This document shows positions 1 through 8,195 of a stretch of 11,573 nucleotides of DNA, piece by piece. The DNA comes from Cephalothrix simula (Eukaryota > Nemertea > Palaeonemertea > Archinemertea > Cephalotrichidae). Numbering within the stretch: the stretch's first letter is position 1; every line of letters starts with the position of its first letter. The notes beneath the pieces are model-generated. The model was not told where the DNA came from and did no database searches. It saw nothing but the letters and a program-made list of their open reading frames with translations. The stretch covers positions 1-11,573 of the forward strand of contig JAXIUW010199065.1 of the NCBI GenBank assembly GCA_035591015.1, in the 5' to 3' direction. A program made the position numbers and the translations under genes.

Positions 1-8
1 AGTCGATG

Positions 9-491
9 AAATCCTTGGCAAGACGGGGTTAATAACTGACGATGTTAGCGCTATCCCAGATCAATGTAGCGACAGATTCTTCTTGCTTCGTTGAAGAGGT
101 TAGCGCATACAGTAAGGAGTTGGATAACATAGCGCTCCCCTAGCGCATCCTTAGAGAAATTATTCAACAGTGACAAAATAAGTCGAAGGCAGTCGAATAA
201 AATACAGAATGATCTAGCTTTTGATTTTTCATGTTTTTGAACTATTTATTTACAAATTATTTTGTTTTTCGTCGAATTCTATCTACACAGATCTACATTA
301 TTGTTCCAATTTTCTGTTGGCTGAGTCATCGTTACGATGTCTTGTGCGCAATTTTATCGCATCTTACATCGTTGTTCTAATCAATAGTAGTTAGCGCCAT
401 GTTGGCGCACAAAATTTGTGCTTCATTGACGATTCTAGTGCCATGTCAGCGCTAACATCGTCAATTATCCAACCCGTCTTGCGAAGGATTT
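9..491. mobile_element. Inverted-repeat (MITE-like) element, about 483 bp
   Basis: The left end, starting AAATCCTTGGCAAGACGGG at 9, matches the reverse complement of the right end, which finishes at 491 (AAATCCTTCGCAAGACGGG). The match continues through TGACGATGTTAGCGCT, giving arms of about 45 bp with a few mismatches and a short indel. The interior repeats the words TTAGCGC and TAGCGC several times (near 105, 131, 141, 390), but there is no coding capacity. No clear target-site duplication is visible, and the left flank is only 8 bp long. The terminal structure and lack of an ORF suggest a non-autonomous DNA transposon; the superfamily is unknown. Confidence 0.65.
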
Positions 492-612
492 AATTAATCC
501 GTAACCATCCTTACAATTTTCCCGGATTTTTAATCAACTTTTTAGCCTGCCAAAATATGCGGTGTTTATTCTTCCATTCCCTTTACGAGTAGAAAAGGTG
601 GAAACAATTAGC

Positions 613-646
613 GAAGCCTTTTCTAATTGGAAGCCTCTTCTAATTG
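613..646 (+). repeat. 17-bp tandem duplication
   Basis: GAAGCCTTTTCTAATTG at 613-629 is followed immediately by GAAGCCTCTTCTAATTG at 630-646, differing at one base. It is a local slippage-type duplication with no evident function. Confidence 0.7.
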
Positions 647-1088
647 TTCGGTAAAAAAGATTCTGTTACTACACTCACCTTTTGTAAACCCTCTAGTCAA
701 TCTTAGTGCCCTTTTGTAACATCTTTGTGAAGTGGGTCATTTTATTGACCAGGCTAGGAGATTTCTCTTACGTACATAGGGCTAAGTTAATTATTGACAG
801 CGTGATTGAAATTATCAAAACGTTAGTGTCTCGCCTAGATCCTCTGATTTTCTGATTAAGGATAAAGAATTACATGTACTGTAGGTGTACAATAATGAAG
901 CCAGAGTCATACGACATCACACGTGTGTTCTGTCTATGTTTTGCATGAAAGTGCATTAAAAAATACGTTCATTCCAAAGTATTTGCATGAATTTGGAAAC
1001 TTCTCGTAACTTATTTTCATGTAAATTTCAGTTCAGTTTTGACATTATTTTGTGAAATAATTATTTCAAAAAAATTACCCAAAAAATG

Positions 1089-1108
1089 AAATTGTAACGT
1101 CGTAGATA
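1089..1108 (+). repeat. Direct repeat, left copy (AAATTGTAACGTCGTAGATA)
   Basis: This 20-bp word recurs exactly at 1627-1646, with looser similarity (A-rich, TTATT-containing) continuing about 25 bp upstream of both copies. The pair brackets the TTAA-flanked element. Confidence 0.75.
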
Positions 1109-1132
1109 CCTTTTTTTCTGAGAAATAATAAT

Positions 1133-1589
1133 TTAAAGGAGCTATATAGGCGGGAAATCTGGGTACCCAGATTACCGCTAACGTCAATTAATATTTACAT
1201 TAGCATTTTATCAAAAAAAAAATTAAAATGATGGTGCTTTATTTCGGGATAAACCCATATTCAAAAATTAACATAAAACAGTACGTATACACACATGCAT
1301 AACAAAGTATGAGTACAAAACACGTAAAATTCATATAAAAACAACATAACACATACAGTAAATTACAGTAAAAAAATATGTAAAGGTATCTAAAAGAGTT
1401 TGTACATACATATAAAACACATATTATGCATTATGTTTACCAACTTGCAAAGTACAAATTTATTCTATCAATTGAATAGACCGTTATAGCAAGTTGAAAA
1501 CAATGCGTAGTTGGAAGACATAATTACCATGGTTACTTCAATGGCGCGCTCCCGCGAAACTTGGATTCCCGCCAATACAGCTCCTTTAA
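1133..1589. mobile_element. TTAA-flanked inverted-repeat element (MITE-like)
   Basis: TTAA at 1133-1136 is followed by AGGAGCTATATAGGCGGGAA. The right end is its inverted counterpart (reverse complement AGGAGCTGTATTGGCGGGAA) followed by TTAA at 1586-1589. The terminal inverted repeats are about 20 bp with 2 mismatches, and the body is about 449 bp without coding capacity. A TTAA target duplication is the hallmark of piggyBac-type transposition and also occurs in a few other MITE groups. The terminal AGGAGC is not the usual piggyBac CCC start, so the assignment is tentative. Just inside the left end lies an 18-bp perfect palindrome at 1156-1173. Confidence 0.65.
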
Positions 1590-1626
1590 CGCCACGTGGG
1601 ATTTTTTAAAAATTATTAAAAAAATT

Positions 1627-1646
1627 AAATTGTAACGTCGTAGATA
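1627..1646 (+). repeat. Direct repeat, right copy
   Basis: Exact second copy of the 20-bp word at 1089-1108, 538 bp downstream and on the same strand. It lies about 37 bp outside the right end of the TTAA-flanked element. Confidence 0.75.
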
Positions 1647-1946
1647 TTTTTGGGCCAGCAGCACTAGCGTTTTTAAACTTTTTAATTGCTTTTAACGTGG
1701 AAAAACACATTTTTACGTGTTAACGTTTACCGGTAGTCTATATACGTTTGACGTGTATTTGGTTTGACAAACATACATAACTTGTCAAAAATTACAACCC
1801 TGGTACAGATGTTCATTAAAATTGTATTGTATTTCCAACCATAATCCTATAAATTTTTTAGTGTGATATGCCTGCTTTAATCTCTTATTTATTATTTGAA
1901 AAATGAAATTGATTTCAAAACAAACAAATTTTTAACTACCTTTCAG

Positions 1947-2090
1947 CTTATCAATTTCGTAATCCCTCTGGCCAAAAAGAGAAGGAAACCCAATTTATTG
2001 AAGTTAGTGACGAGCTAATTTCAAGAATTCAGGAAGCTGGTTTATTGATTGATAGAAGTTGTTTACTTATTGGTGACGTCATTGGAGAAG
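1947..2090 (+). CDS. MET-like receptor tyrosine kinase, juxtamembrane and start of kinase domain (internal exon a)
   Basis: Seen: the acceptor CCTTTCAG ends at 1946 and the donor GAAG|GTAAATA begins at 2091. The exon is 144 nt. It starts with two bases finishing a codon from an upstream exon and ends with one base of a Gly codon (phase 1 to phase 1). It encodes about 47 residues: YQFRNPSGQ, a charged stretch, VSDELISRIQEAGLLIDRS, then LLIGDVIGEG, the first half of the glycine-rich ATP loop. Known: in MET and TAM receptors a short juxtamembrane helix leads into a strand ending in G-x-G-x-F-G, so this is the cytoplasmic side just after the membrane. Inferred: the transmembrane and extracellular exons are upstream. 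I did not find them in 1-1946. VSDELISRI resembles the TAM juxtamembrane segment, while the next exons look more like MET, so the subfamily is uncertain. No stop codon or frameshift interrupts the frame. Confidence 0.85.
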
Positions 2091-2120
2091 GTAAATATTT
2101 ATGAATGTCTAATTAGTAGA

Positions 2121-2300
2121 CCTACAGGGTATAGCAAGGGAGCTAATGTGAAAAGCACCATATTTTTTACTATAAACATTTTTGAATAAATAGCTTGCCA
2201 AATCAAGTCCGCTGGCCAAGTCGGTTTTCACATTGGATGACTTGTTTCGACCGGCTATTCTAGTTCCATGCATAAATAATCCTGCCATACCCTTGACCCC
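2121..2300. repeat. Weak inverted-repeat element
   Basis: AGGGTATAGCAAGG near 2125 is inverted imperfectly around 2281-2295 (reverse complement reads AAGGGTATGGCAGG). Inside it, AATGTGAAAA near 2145 is inverted exactly as TTTTCACATT near 2224-2233. The nested pairs suggest a degraded fold-back element of about 180 bp, but the arms are short and interrupted. Confidence 0.35.
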
Positions 2301-2510
2301 TAAAATTTTAATTTTGAATAAGCTATAGGCAATAAAACAAATTATTGTTTTGGATCAATCTGAGTATTAAATTATGCATAAGTTTGAAATTAAAGAAATA
2401 AATCGATTTCATTTGTTTTGAAAAAGCTATTAAAAAGTTCAAACAGTTCAATTTTTGTACCCCGACCAGTAAGCACTTCTAAACCAGGTGAATTAATTTC
2501 CAATTAAAGG

Positions 2511-2733
2511 TATTTTCTACCATACATCATCAGTGAAGAGTGGAATCCAAAATATCCAATATTCAGTGATCTATGAATTTTTGAAAAACTCTTCAAAATT
2601 CTATTTTTCATTGATTTTTTTATAACTTAGACCCCTAAATTTATAATTGGATTCCTACTGCGCATGGGATTTCGACAGATGGCTGAATATTGGATATTTC
2701 TCTTTTAAATCTTTACTGATGGTGGAAAAGACG
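2511..2733. repeat. Fold-back (inverted-repeat) element, about 220 bp
   Basis: The left arm (2511-2570) and the right arm (2680-2733, inverted) share CATCAGTRAAGA, then AATATCCAATATTCAG, in the same order and with similar spacing, plus the outer TATTTTCTACC/TCTTTTCCACC. The loop is about 110 bp of AT-rich sequence. This is the form of a MITE or the remnant of one. Opposite-strand open frames nearby (2713-2956) have no recognisable similarity. Confidence 0.6.
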
Positions 2734-2940
2734 TAAGTTTAATAATAGGGCATGTATTAACTTGAATGGTTGTGGCGGAAAGGTCGGCAGAACGTTTTTT
2801 GGCAAGAGGATACAGTTTTTTGATACACACTGTATATTAAGAATTGTTCTAATTGGCCTTAAGACAAAGGCCATTTTGCATTCTGTTTTGGTTAGAAGTG
2901 CGCAAGTACACAAAAAAATCCATGCAAATACATGTATAAG

Positions 2941-3895
2941 GGCCATTTACACTTAACAAGCGTCCTCGAGGCGTCTTTTAATCGTCTTCTTAAGGCGTAA
3001 GAAGGACAAAGACAAGAGTAACTACACAGGCTAATCCAAACGGTAATGAAGTGAATGGTGTTCTGAAATTGATTGAATTGTTACTGAACTTTGACAAACG
3101 ATCAATTTTACTACGATTAGGATAAATCAAGACTGATCTGAGTCGAAAAAGAGTGGTTTTAAAATCCCGTTTAAAATGAAGATTTTTATATAAAGGAATG
3201 GCAATTATTTATGGTATAAGTATGTATTGAAATATGAAATTTTAAATGAACCGAATCCAAAAAAAGAACAGAAATCACTTCATTAAAAGAGACTCAAATT
3301 TTAAATTAATTTGAAAATGGAGTTTTCTTGTACAAACAGCGTTAGATACCTTTGATAACTGTAAATCAGCAGATTCCGTTCAAAATTTAAACAAAATTTT
3401 AAAAAGCAGTTCATGATGCAAGAGCGCTAGAACTAGAAGAAGGTATATGCTGGTAGGACACAACATAGACGCTGAAAGGACGTCGAACTAATTTTCTGCA
3501 CTGAAAATTATACGCGTTCCAAAGATGCTTCTGGGACCTCAATCTGTAGACACTGCAAGACCGTTCTTAGATGCTGCAAGTTCGCTAGAAAGACATACTG
3601 TGGACACTGCAAGGACGCTAGAAGGAAGTTGCGGCATACCGGTAACTTTAACGCTCAATAGAAAGTGGAAGAATGGTCCGTATTTTATCTGTGTCATGTC
3701 AATCACTTTTTTAGCTAAATAAGGTTAGGAAGTTGCGTAGACGCTAGATAAACGCTCCAAAGACGCTTGAACGCTATAAGAGTGTTACGCGAGCGCTGGA
3801 AGGACGTTTTTGGAGATTAATTTAGGCGATTACGGAAGTTCTTCGTACCCTTGTCCTATTACGAGGACGTTAGAAGGACACTAGGAGATGTAAAT
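2941..3895. repeat. Block of degenerate GACGCT/AAGGACG words, possible element with weak terminal repeats
   Basis: The stretch begins GGCCATTTACACTTAACAAG and ends with a partly inverted counterpart (reverse complement of the end reads TTACATTTACATCTCCTAG). Between 3420 and 3885, words such as GACGCT, GATGCT, GAGCGCT and CTAGAAGGA recur irregularly (for example near 3468, 3613, 3739, 3762, 3788), and in inverted sense near 2960-2980. The whole could be an old transposon with subterminal repeats. The boundaries are approximate. The open frame at 3525-3722 runs through these repeats and is not a credible gene. Confidence 0.4.
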
Positions 3896-3898
3896 GTA

Positions 3899-3970
3899 AT
3901 ACAACAACCACCATTAACATCACAACCACACCACCGCAATCCACATTACCACCACTGCCTCCAGCACCAT
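3899..3970 (+). repeat. ACC/CCA-rich simple repeat
   Basis: A low-complexity purine-poor tract built from imperfect ACA/ACC/CCA triplets (CAACAACCACCATTAACATC and similar). It accounts for the low-complexity Val/Met/Gly run in the opposite-strand open frame at 3870-4142, which is therefore not coding. Confidence 0.7.
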
Positions 3971-4069
3971 CCATTTTTAGACGTGCGCAATATAAAATGA
4001 TTAAATTTGAAGTTGTATTACGGTGTGATAATAATACAATCTGTTCATTTTTATTGGTTTCATTTTCAG

Positions 4070-4153
4070 GACATTTTGGCTGTGTCATGAAAGGTACAAT
4101 AGTTGACCCATGGGAAAAAACCAGAAAAGAGGTAGCCATCAAAACACTTTTAG
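4070..4153 (+). CDS. MET-like receptor tyrosine kinase, glycine loop and VAIK lysine (internal exon b)
   Basis: Seen: the acceptor CATTTTCAG ends at 4069 and the donor TTAG|GTAGGT begins at 4154. The 84-nt exon is phase 1 at both ends and joins exon a exactly: G|GA gives Gly in GEG-HFGCV. It encodes HFGCVMKGTIVDP, then WEKTRKEVAIKTLL. Known: HFGCV completes the nucleotide-binding loop. The Lys of VAIK binds the ATP phosphates and pairs with the C-helix Glu in the next exon. HFGCV is characteristic of MET/RON, whereas V-M-x-G is more like TAM kinases. A downstream GT at 4158 is a weaker donor and would break the frame into the next exon, so I chose 4154. Because exons a and b are both symmetric 1-1 exons, skipping b alone would keep frame but remove the catalytic lysine. 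Nothing suggests a pseudogene. Confidence 0.87.
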
Positions 4154-6294
4154 GTAGGTTTCTGTTTAAAGGTTAAGAGTACAAACGACTAACATCCGTC
4201 TGTGGATAATTAGGACCAGCTGATTACAGCATTATTTGATCAATTTTGAAAATAGTCTTGGTTTTACTGAATATGTCTTAAACATGATTAGTAATTATCT
4301 AAATAACAAAGTTTTCTTTCGTTTTTTGTCCAATGGCGTCATCATCATTCATTTTAACGTTTTTGATGTCTGCTAAATTTAACATTGTTGTTACATTTGT
4401 GCAACCCAGTGACTTTCATAAGAGACATAAAAGGGACAAACTGCTATTACGGTGTGGCAAAAATGACTAGCCTTTGAAGCCCGCCACATTAAGTAATGCG
4501 AGAATAATGAGAAATATCCGCTTTAAATATTTGTCACACTCAATATTACCCGAGTTTTTCAAAAAATTATATTTGAGAAAAATCTTTGGGCACCCAACGA
4601 CGCTGGGACTAATTTCTTATGCTGTACAAGGGTCTTAGACCCTTTTTATTGATTTGGCTCGTTTGCGGGGCCCTATATACTAGTGTCATTCTGCATGGGC
4701 TCCTCATTAAGGACGGAACTGAAAAAAATTCTAAAAATCAATTTTTCGGCGCTCTATTTTTTCACAAGGGCCTCCGCGCCGAAGGCAACCGTGATTCTAG
4801 ACCTATGATGAATTTTTGCGCCCCCGTGCACGGCACTTTTTGCGATTTTTTTAAAGTCCCAATTTTTCGGAGGCCCGAAAATATATTTGTTCCGATTTTT
4901 TTCGATAACTTGTTTACTCTGAGGTTCTATTGGTCACTTTGTTCAAAAATTGACAATCGGGAAATGAATAGATTGGTCATTTTTGCTTCAAAAGAATCGG
5001 TTGCTTAATGTTTAAAAAGCATTACGGTTTTTCGATTCAAGTCTCGAATCGGTCATTTGGCCCAAGTCATAATTACAGCATAATTAGTCTATGATTTCAG
5101 TCAGCGGATGTTTCCTTAGACTTCGATTTTAAGCGAAACTCGACCCGAAATAGCTAATGTAATTCGTGATTCGTGATTGGATTTGTAAATGATTTTCTAA
5201 GAAAGAATCGTTTTTCAGTTGAGTTTGGTTTAATTGCAACTGCAAGGATTCTTTGTCTATCCCTGGAAATAATTAAAATATTATTTTTATAAAATGATAA
5301 AATCCGAAAAAAATGGTGCCTGGTTTAAAACGATTAATGTATTTTACGTTTTACATGAAGTGCTTCAACTTATAGTCGGCATAATTAATCTTGGGTGTTT
5401 CTGAGACAACTTTTCAATATAACTTCTTAATTACAAATGTACCTAGCAACGCTTTCCAAAGCAGCATGGCGTCCCTAACAACGAAAAGGCGGCGATGACG
5501 TCATTACCTCCGGCTGTTCGACTGATTTATGATGAAGACCTGACACTTACTACTGCTATTGTGCGAAGCTTGATCTAAAAGACATAAAAAATGTAATTAA
5601 AAGGGCTTTTGGTATTCATTCGAGCAAGAATAGGTTAATTATTTTCTGTGAATCGTTTTTTAGCCGCTAGAGGTCGTTCAAGGAAAAATGTTTATATTTT
5701 ATTTTACGCTTTGAGATATGTATGTAATTGCAAAGCCCAATTCTTTATATCTTTGTGATCTGGGGTATTTTTATTTTTAATTGTTTATAATTGGAAAATG
5801 ATTTCTGTTTGAATTTTGTGTTCTTTTTCCAACCTCAGGAGCTAAGTTAAAAGGTCTTACAACTATTTACGAAAATTGTTAGTTCTCGTTTAGTTTCGAA
5901 TAAATAAAAAAAATATCTTATCATCTTATACACCTTCACGTTTCTCTTCTGCATGAATGAAACTTTTTTTAACTCACGCAATTTCGATTTAAACTGATGG
6001 TTTTTCGAACGTAAAAGTTTTAAATTTTACTGTCCAAGCGTGTGTTTCATTTTAAAGGGATTACTTTTTATCAGTTTTAAGTTGCGAATTCATTCCCGGT
6101 GACAGGGTATTTGAATTTCGGGTCTATTGTTCTTGGCTTTTAAGATTATTAGTTTTTTTAAAACTTTTTAAGTCACTAGAAAATCCCCTAATGGGTATTA
6201 GTTATGCCGGTCTTTTGGTGACAAAAAACGACAGAATAATTTCAAATTTTCATCAAAAAAGATTTTTTAAAACTTATTAAAATTTTAGACTATC

Positions 6295-6353
6295 ATGAAT
6301 AACTTGTTAAAAAGTGAACCTATCGATAGGTTCACTTTTAACAAGTTATTCAT
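6295..6353. repeat. 59-bp near-perfect palindrome centred on ATCGAT
   Basis: The left half (6295-6324) begins ATGAATAACTTGTTAAAA. The right half is its reverse complement and ends at 6353 in ATTCAT. The two halves match everywhere except one extra A in the left arm. There is essentially no loop, the axis lying between 6324 and 6325. In single-stranded form it would make a 29-bp hairpin. It has no coding content, and a sharp loss of symmetry marks both ends. Confidence 0.9.
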
Positions 6354-6428
6354 CATGCATAAAATATTTATACCCCTGAAATATACCGAGGAAAAAACCA
6401 ACACAAATATTTAAACAATGTTTATAAA

Positions 6429-6862
6429 TCTGGTGTTAATTATCTAAAATTGGTACATTCTGAGTTAAGGTCACCATCGCTGGTGAAAATATTCTCCAGC
6501 GATCAGATATGAGCGCAGGAACCGTAACATTTTTATTCAATACATATATTACAAAGCTTCGGCGCTCTGATATCTGCTCGCAGTCGAATATTTTCGCCAG
6601 CAGCGATCGTGACTCTGATCTAGAATAGCCTTTACCTTCAAATAACTTGGAAGATTGAAAACCTCTCGTAGAGTCGAAGCATTTTTGCATCAAAAAAGTT
6701 GATTTCTGAGTTCGCATACAAATGTATGTGAAAAAAGTATAAATGGGCCTTAACGCGCAGTCCTTCGGGTAAATATCTGAAGGGCGCAGGTTCGATCCCT
6801 GGGTCCGCCGAGTGCTCTCAGGGTCTCAATCTTCCTTTGTATCAGTTATATACGAAAACGTA
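6429..6862 (+). mobile_element. SINE-like element with tRNA-type B box, copy 1 (interrupted)
   Basis: It shares several blocks in the same order with the copy at 9662-9826: TAAAATTGGTACATTCTGAG, AAATAACTTGG-AGATTGAAA, GTAGAGTCG, TCCTTCG-GTAAATATCTG, GGTTCGATCC-TGGGTCCG and GTCTCAAT. The word GGTTCGATCCC at 6789-6799 fits the RNA polymerase III B box found in tRNA genes and tRNA-derived SINEs. This copy carries a 164-bp insertion (6468-6631) and about 80 bp of extra sequence before the tRNA-like part. Its A box region is degenerate, so it is unlikely to be a functional tRNA gene. Confidence 0.6.
6468..6631. mobile_element. 164-bp inverted-repeat insertion inside SINE copy 1
   Basis: The insertion sits between two TTA trinucleotides (6465-6467 and 6632-6634). 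The other SINE copy has a single TTA at 9682-9684 at exactly that point. Its two halves are imperfect inverted repeats: ATCGCTGGTGAAAATATTC on the left pairs with ATCGCTGCTGGCGAAAATATTC-like sequence inverted near 6584-6608, and CAGATATGAGCGC pairs with GCGCTCTGATATCTG near 6562-6576. A 3-bp TWA-type duplication is typical of PIF/Harbinger elements, so a Harbinger-type MITE is a reasonable but unproven guess. Confidence 0.6.
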
Positions 6863-7209
6863 CTCATTGACGTCAAACCATATGATAATATGACTAAGAG
6901 TTAGTTAAATATCTGTATGGCGTTTTGCTTTGGAAATTGTACTTTCTGCCTCAGTTCTGCCATTTCTGCTCCAGTCTTTGGGGGAGGGGAATGGCAACCA
7001 GACATTTATATTTCTCCCTTCTAGGTGCAACTAAGCTACTAAATCTAATCTTCTGTAATACTGTATCAGACTGTATTTATGAAATTTGAAGGGACTTTAT
7101 TTGACATTTAATTAAACTTGCTAGACTCCGTCTCCAGAATGTACATGTAATCAAATCAATAGGTATTTTGAAAACTGTTTTGGTCTATGACCTTTTAAAA
7201 TGACACCAA

Positions 7210-7769
7210 GCAGGGGGGTGTCATACAACTTCAGACACCTAGCGTAAGATTTTTGAAATCTGGGTTTTGACCCCCACCACCCAAATTATCTGACATTTGG
7301 TAAAGTTATCTGACAACGGCCAAGGAGACCACCCAATTTACCTGACGTAAGATAAAATAAAATGACAACGGCCAAGAACACCACCCAAAATTTTTGGCTT
7401 TCGTGACATATTTTTCCAAAATTTTATTATACACGACAAAATTTTCTTGATACCAACCAATTTATCTGACGTTATGACAAAAGTTTCTTTTTAAATTACC
7501 CAAATTGCCTAACATCAGACAAATTTTACAAAACATTTTCTTGACGCGACAAAATGTTCTTGATAACACCAATTTACCTGACGTCAGTCAAATTTACGAC
7601 AATTTTTTCTTGACACCACCCAATTTATCTGACGTCAGACAAATTTTTCCACAAAATTTTCCAGACACCACCCAATTTATCTGACATGTCATTTTTTTTT
7701 TTTTACATTTGACAGCCAAAGGCGCCCCCCGCCCGTCGTCTAATTTTGTCTGACAACCCCCCCCCCTGC
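7210..7769. repeat. Tandem array with ~52-bp period bounded by inverted G/C tracts
   Basis: The word CCACCCAAWTTAYCTGAC recurs, with drift, near 7277, 7329, 7381, 7453, 7496, 7565, 7616 and 7668. Four of the spacings are 50-52 bp and the others look like units with indels. Units also carry GACAAAATTTTCTTGACA-like words. The palindromic core TGACGTCA is intact at 7579-7586 and 7630-7637. The array is bracketed by GCAGGGGGGTGTCA (7210-7223) and its near inverse TGACAACCCCCCCCCCTGC (7751-7769). This is the layout of non-autonomous elements carrying an internal minisatellite; no target duplication is clear. Confidence 0.6.
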
Positions 7770-7846
7770 ATAAAGCCTTGGGGAAGTGTCTTTCAAGTTT
7801 CCATCCAATTAATTTTATGTTAAATTTAATTTAATCAATTTTTTAG

Positions 7847-8031
7847 ACGGCAAAGAAGAAGATCAAGATATTAATGGATTTCTCAGAGAAGCACTAATAA
7901 TGAAAGACTTTAATCATCGTAATGTTTTGAGCTTAATCGGAATATGTATTCTGAAAGATGAAATGCCTTTTGTAGTTTTACCTTTCATGCGTTATGGTGA
8001 CCTGTTAACCTATATTCGAGACGAAAACAAT
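7847..8031 (+). CDS. MET-like receptor tyrosine kinase, C-helix to hinge (internal exon c)
   Basis: Seen: the acceptor CAATTTTTTAG ends at 7846 and the donor AAT|GTAAGT (near-consensus) begins at 8032. The exon is 185 nt, entered in phase 1 and left in phase 0. It encodes DGKEEDQDINGFLREALIM, then KDFNHRNVLSLIGIC, then the hinge FVVLPFMRYGDLLTYIRDENN. Known: the Glu of REALIMK is the C-helix residue that pairs with the VAIK lysine. The segments I-M-K-D-F-x-H-x-N-V-L-S-L-x-G-I-C and V-V-L-P-(F/Y)-M-x-x-G-D-L are diagnostic of the MET/RON family, and this is the best family evidence in the window. The gatekeeper by position is Leu of VVLP, as in MET. The reading frame stays open past the donor to 8115, but kinase similarity ends at the splice site, so that extension is not coding. 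Confidence 0.92.
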
Positions 8032-8195
8032 GTAAGTAAGAAGCAGCAGCATAATGCAATTTTTAATTTTTTGAGCCTGTATGATCCGCGACATGAATTT
8101 ATCACATTTGGTTAGCGGGTTGCAATTCTTATTCCGTTAGAAACTTCCTTTAGCTTAACCATGGTGCCCACAGGTCTGGTAAACCTGGATATATT

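Larger units (their letters stand above)
1..1946 (+). other. Upstream intron of the kinase gene (partial)
   Basis: The sequence ends in the acceptor of exon a, so at least its right part is intronic. I found no open reading frame with recognisable protein similarity. It contains two inverted-repeat elements (9-491 and 1133-1589), described separately. The stretch 492-1132 is AT-rich with only a 17-bp tandem pair at 613-646. The stretch 1590-1946 holds a copy of a short direct repeat and a pyrimidine-rich approach to the acceptor. Whether the donor of this intron lies inside or left of the window cannot be told. Confidence 0.6.
2091..4069 (+). other. Intron between exons a and b (1979 bp)
   Basis: The GT at 2091 and AG at 4068-4069 define it. 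It is phase 1 and splits the second Gly of the ATP-binding loop. It carries fold-back repeats at about 2121-2300 and 2511-2733, a block of degenerate GACGCT-type words at 2941-3895 and an ACC-rich simple repeat at 3899-3970. The part 3020-3410 is plain AT-rich sequence in which I see nothing else. Confidence 0.8.
4154..7846 (+). other. Intron between exons b and c (3693 bp)
   Basis: The GT at 4154 and AG at 7845-7846 define it; phase 1. From 4154 to about 6290 I recognise no gene or clear repeat. That part includes an open frame at 4619-5008 that looks accidental, a small palindrome AAGGGTCTTAGACCCTT at 4628-4644, and long AT-rich tracts. From 6295 onward it is repeat-rich: a 59-bp palindrome, a SINE-like element with a nested insertion, and a tandem array. 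Confidence 0.8.

Noticed and set aside
4619-5008. 129-codon open frame on the + strand with a hydrophobic N-terminus
   Set aside because: It lies inside a well-defined intron, shows no recognisable domain, has low-complexity Phe-rich composition from T-rich DNA, and includes local palindromes. It fits chance better than a gene.
5440-5640. Possible small coding exon beginning ATGGCGTCCCTAACAACG
   Set aside because: The frame closes after about ten codons, and no splice sites join it to the kinase in frame.
6436-6717. 93-codon open frame on the - strand
   Set aside because: It spans the SINE-like copy and the inserted inverted-repeat element, so its frame is an accident of repeats.
7201-7769. 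CRISPR array
   Set aside because: The repeats drift, spacing varies, there are no unique spacers of constant length, and the context is a eukaryotic intron.
8032-8115. Extension of the exon c reading frame past 8031
   Set aside because: There is a near-consensus GTAAGT donor at 8032, MET-like similarity stops there, and exon d continues the kinase in phase 0.
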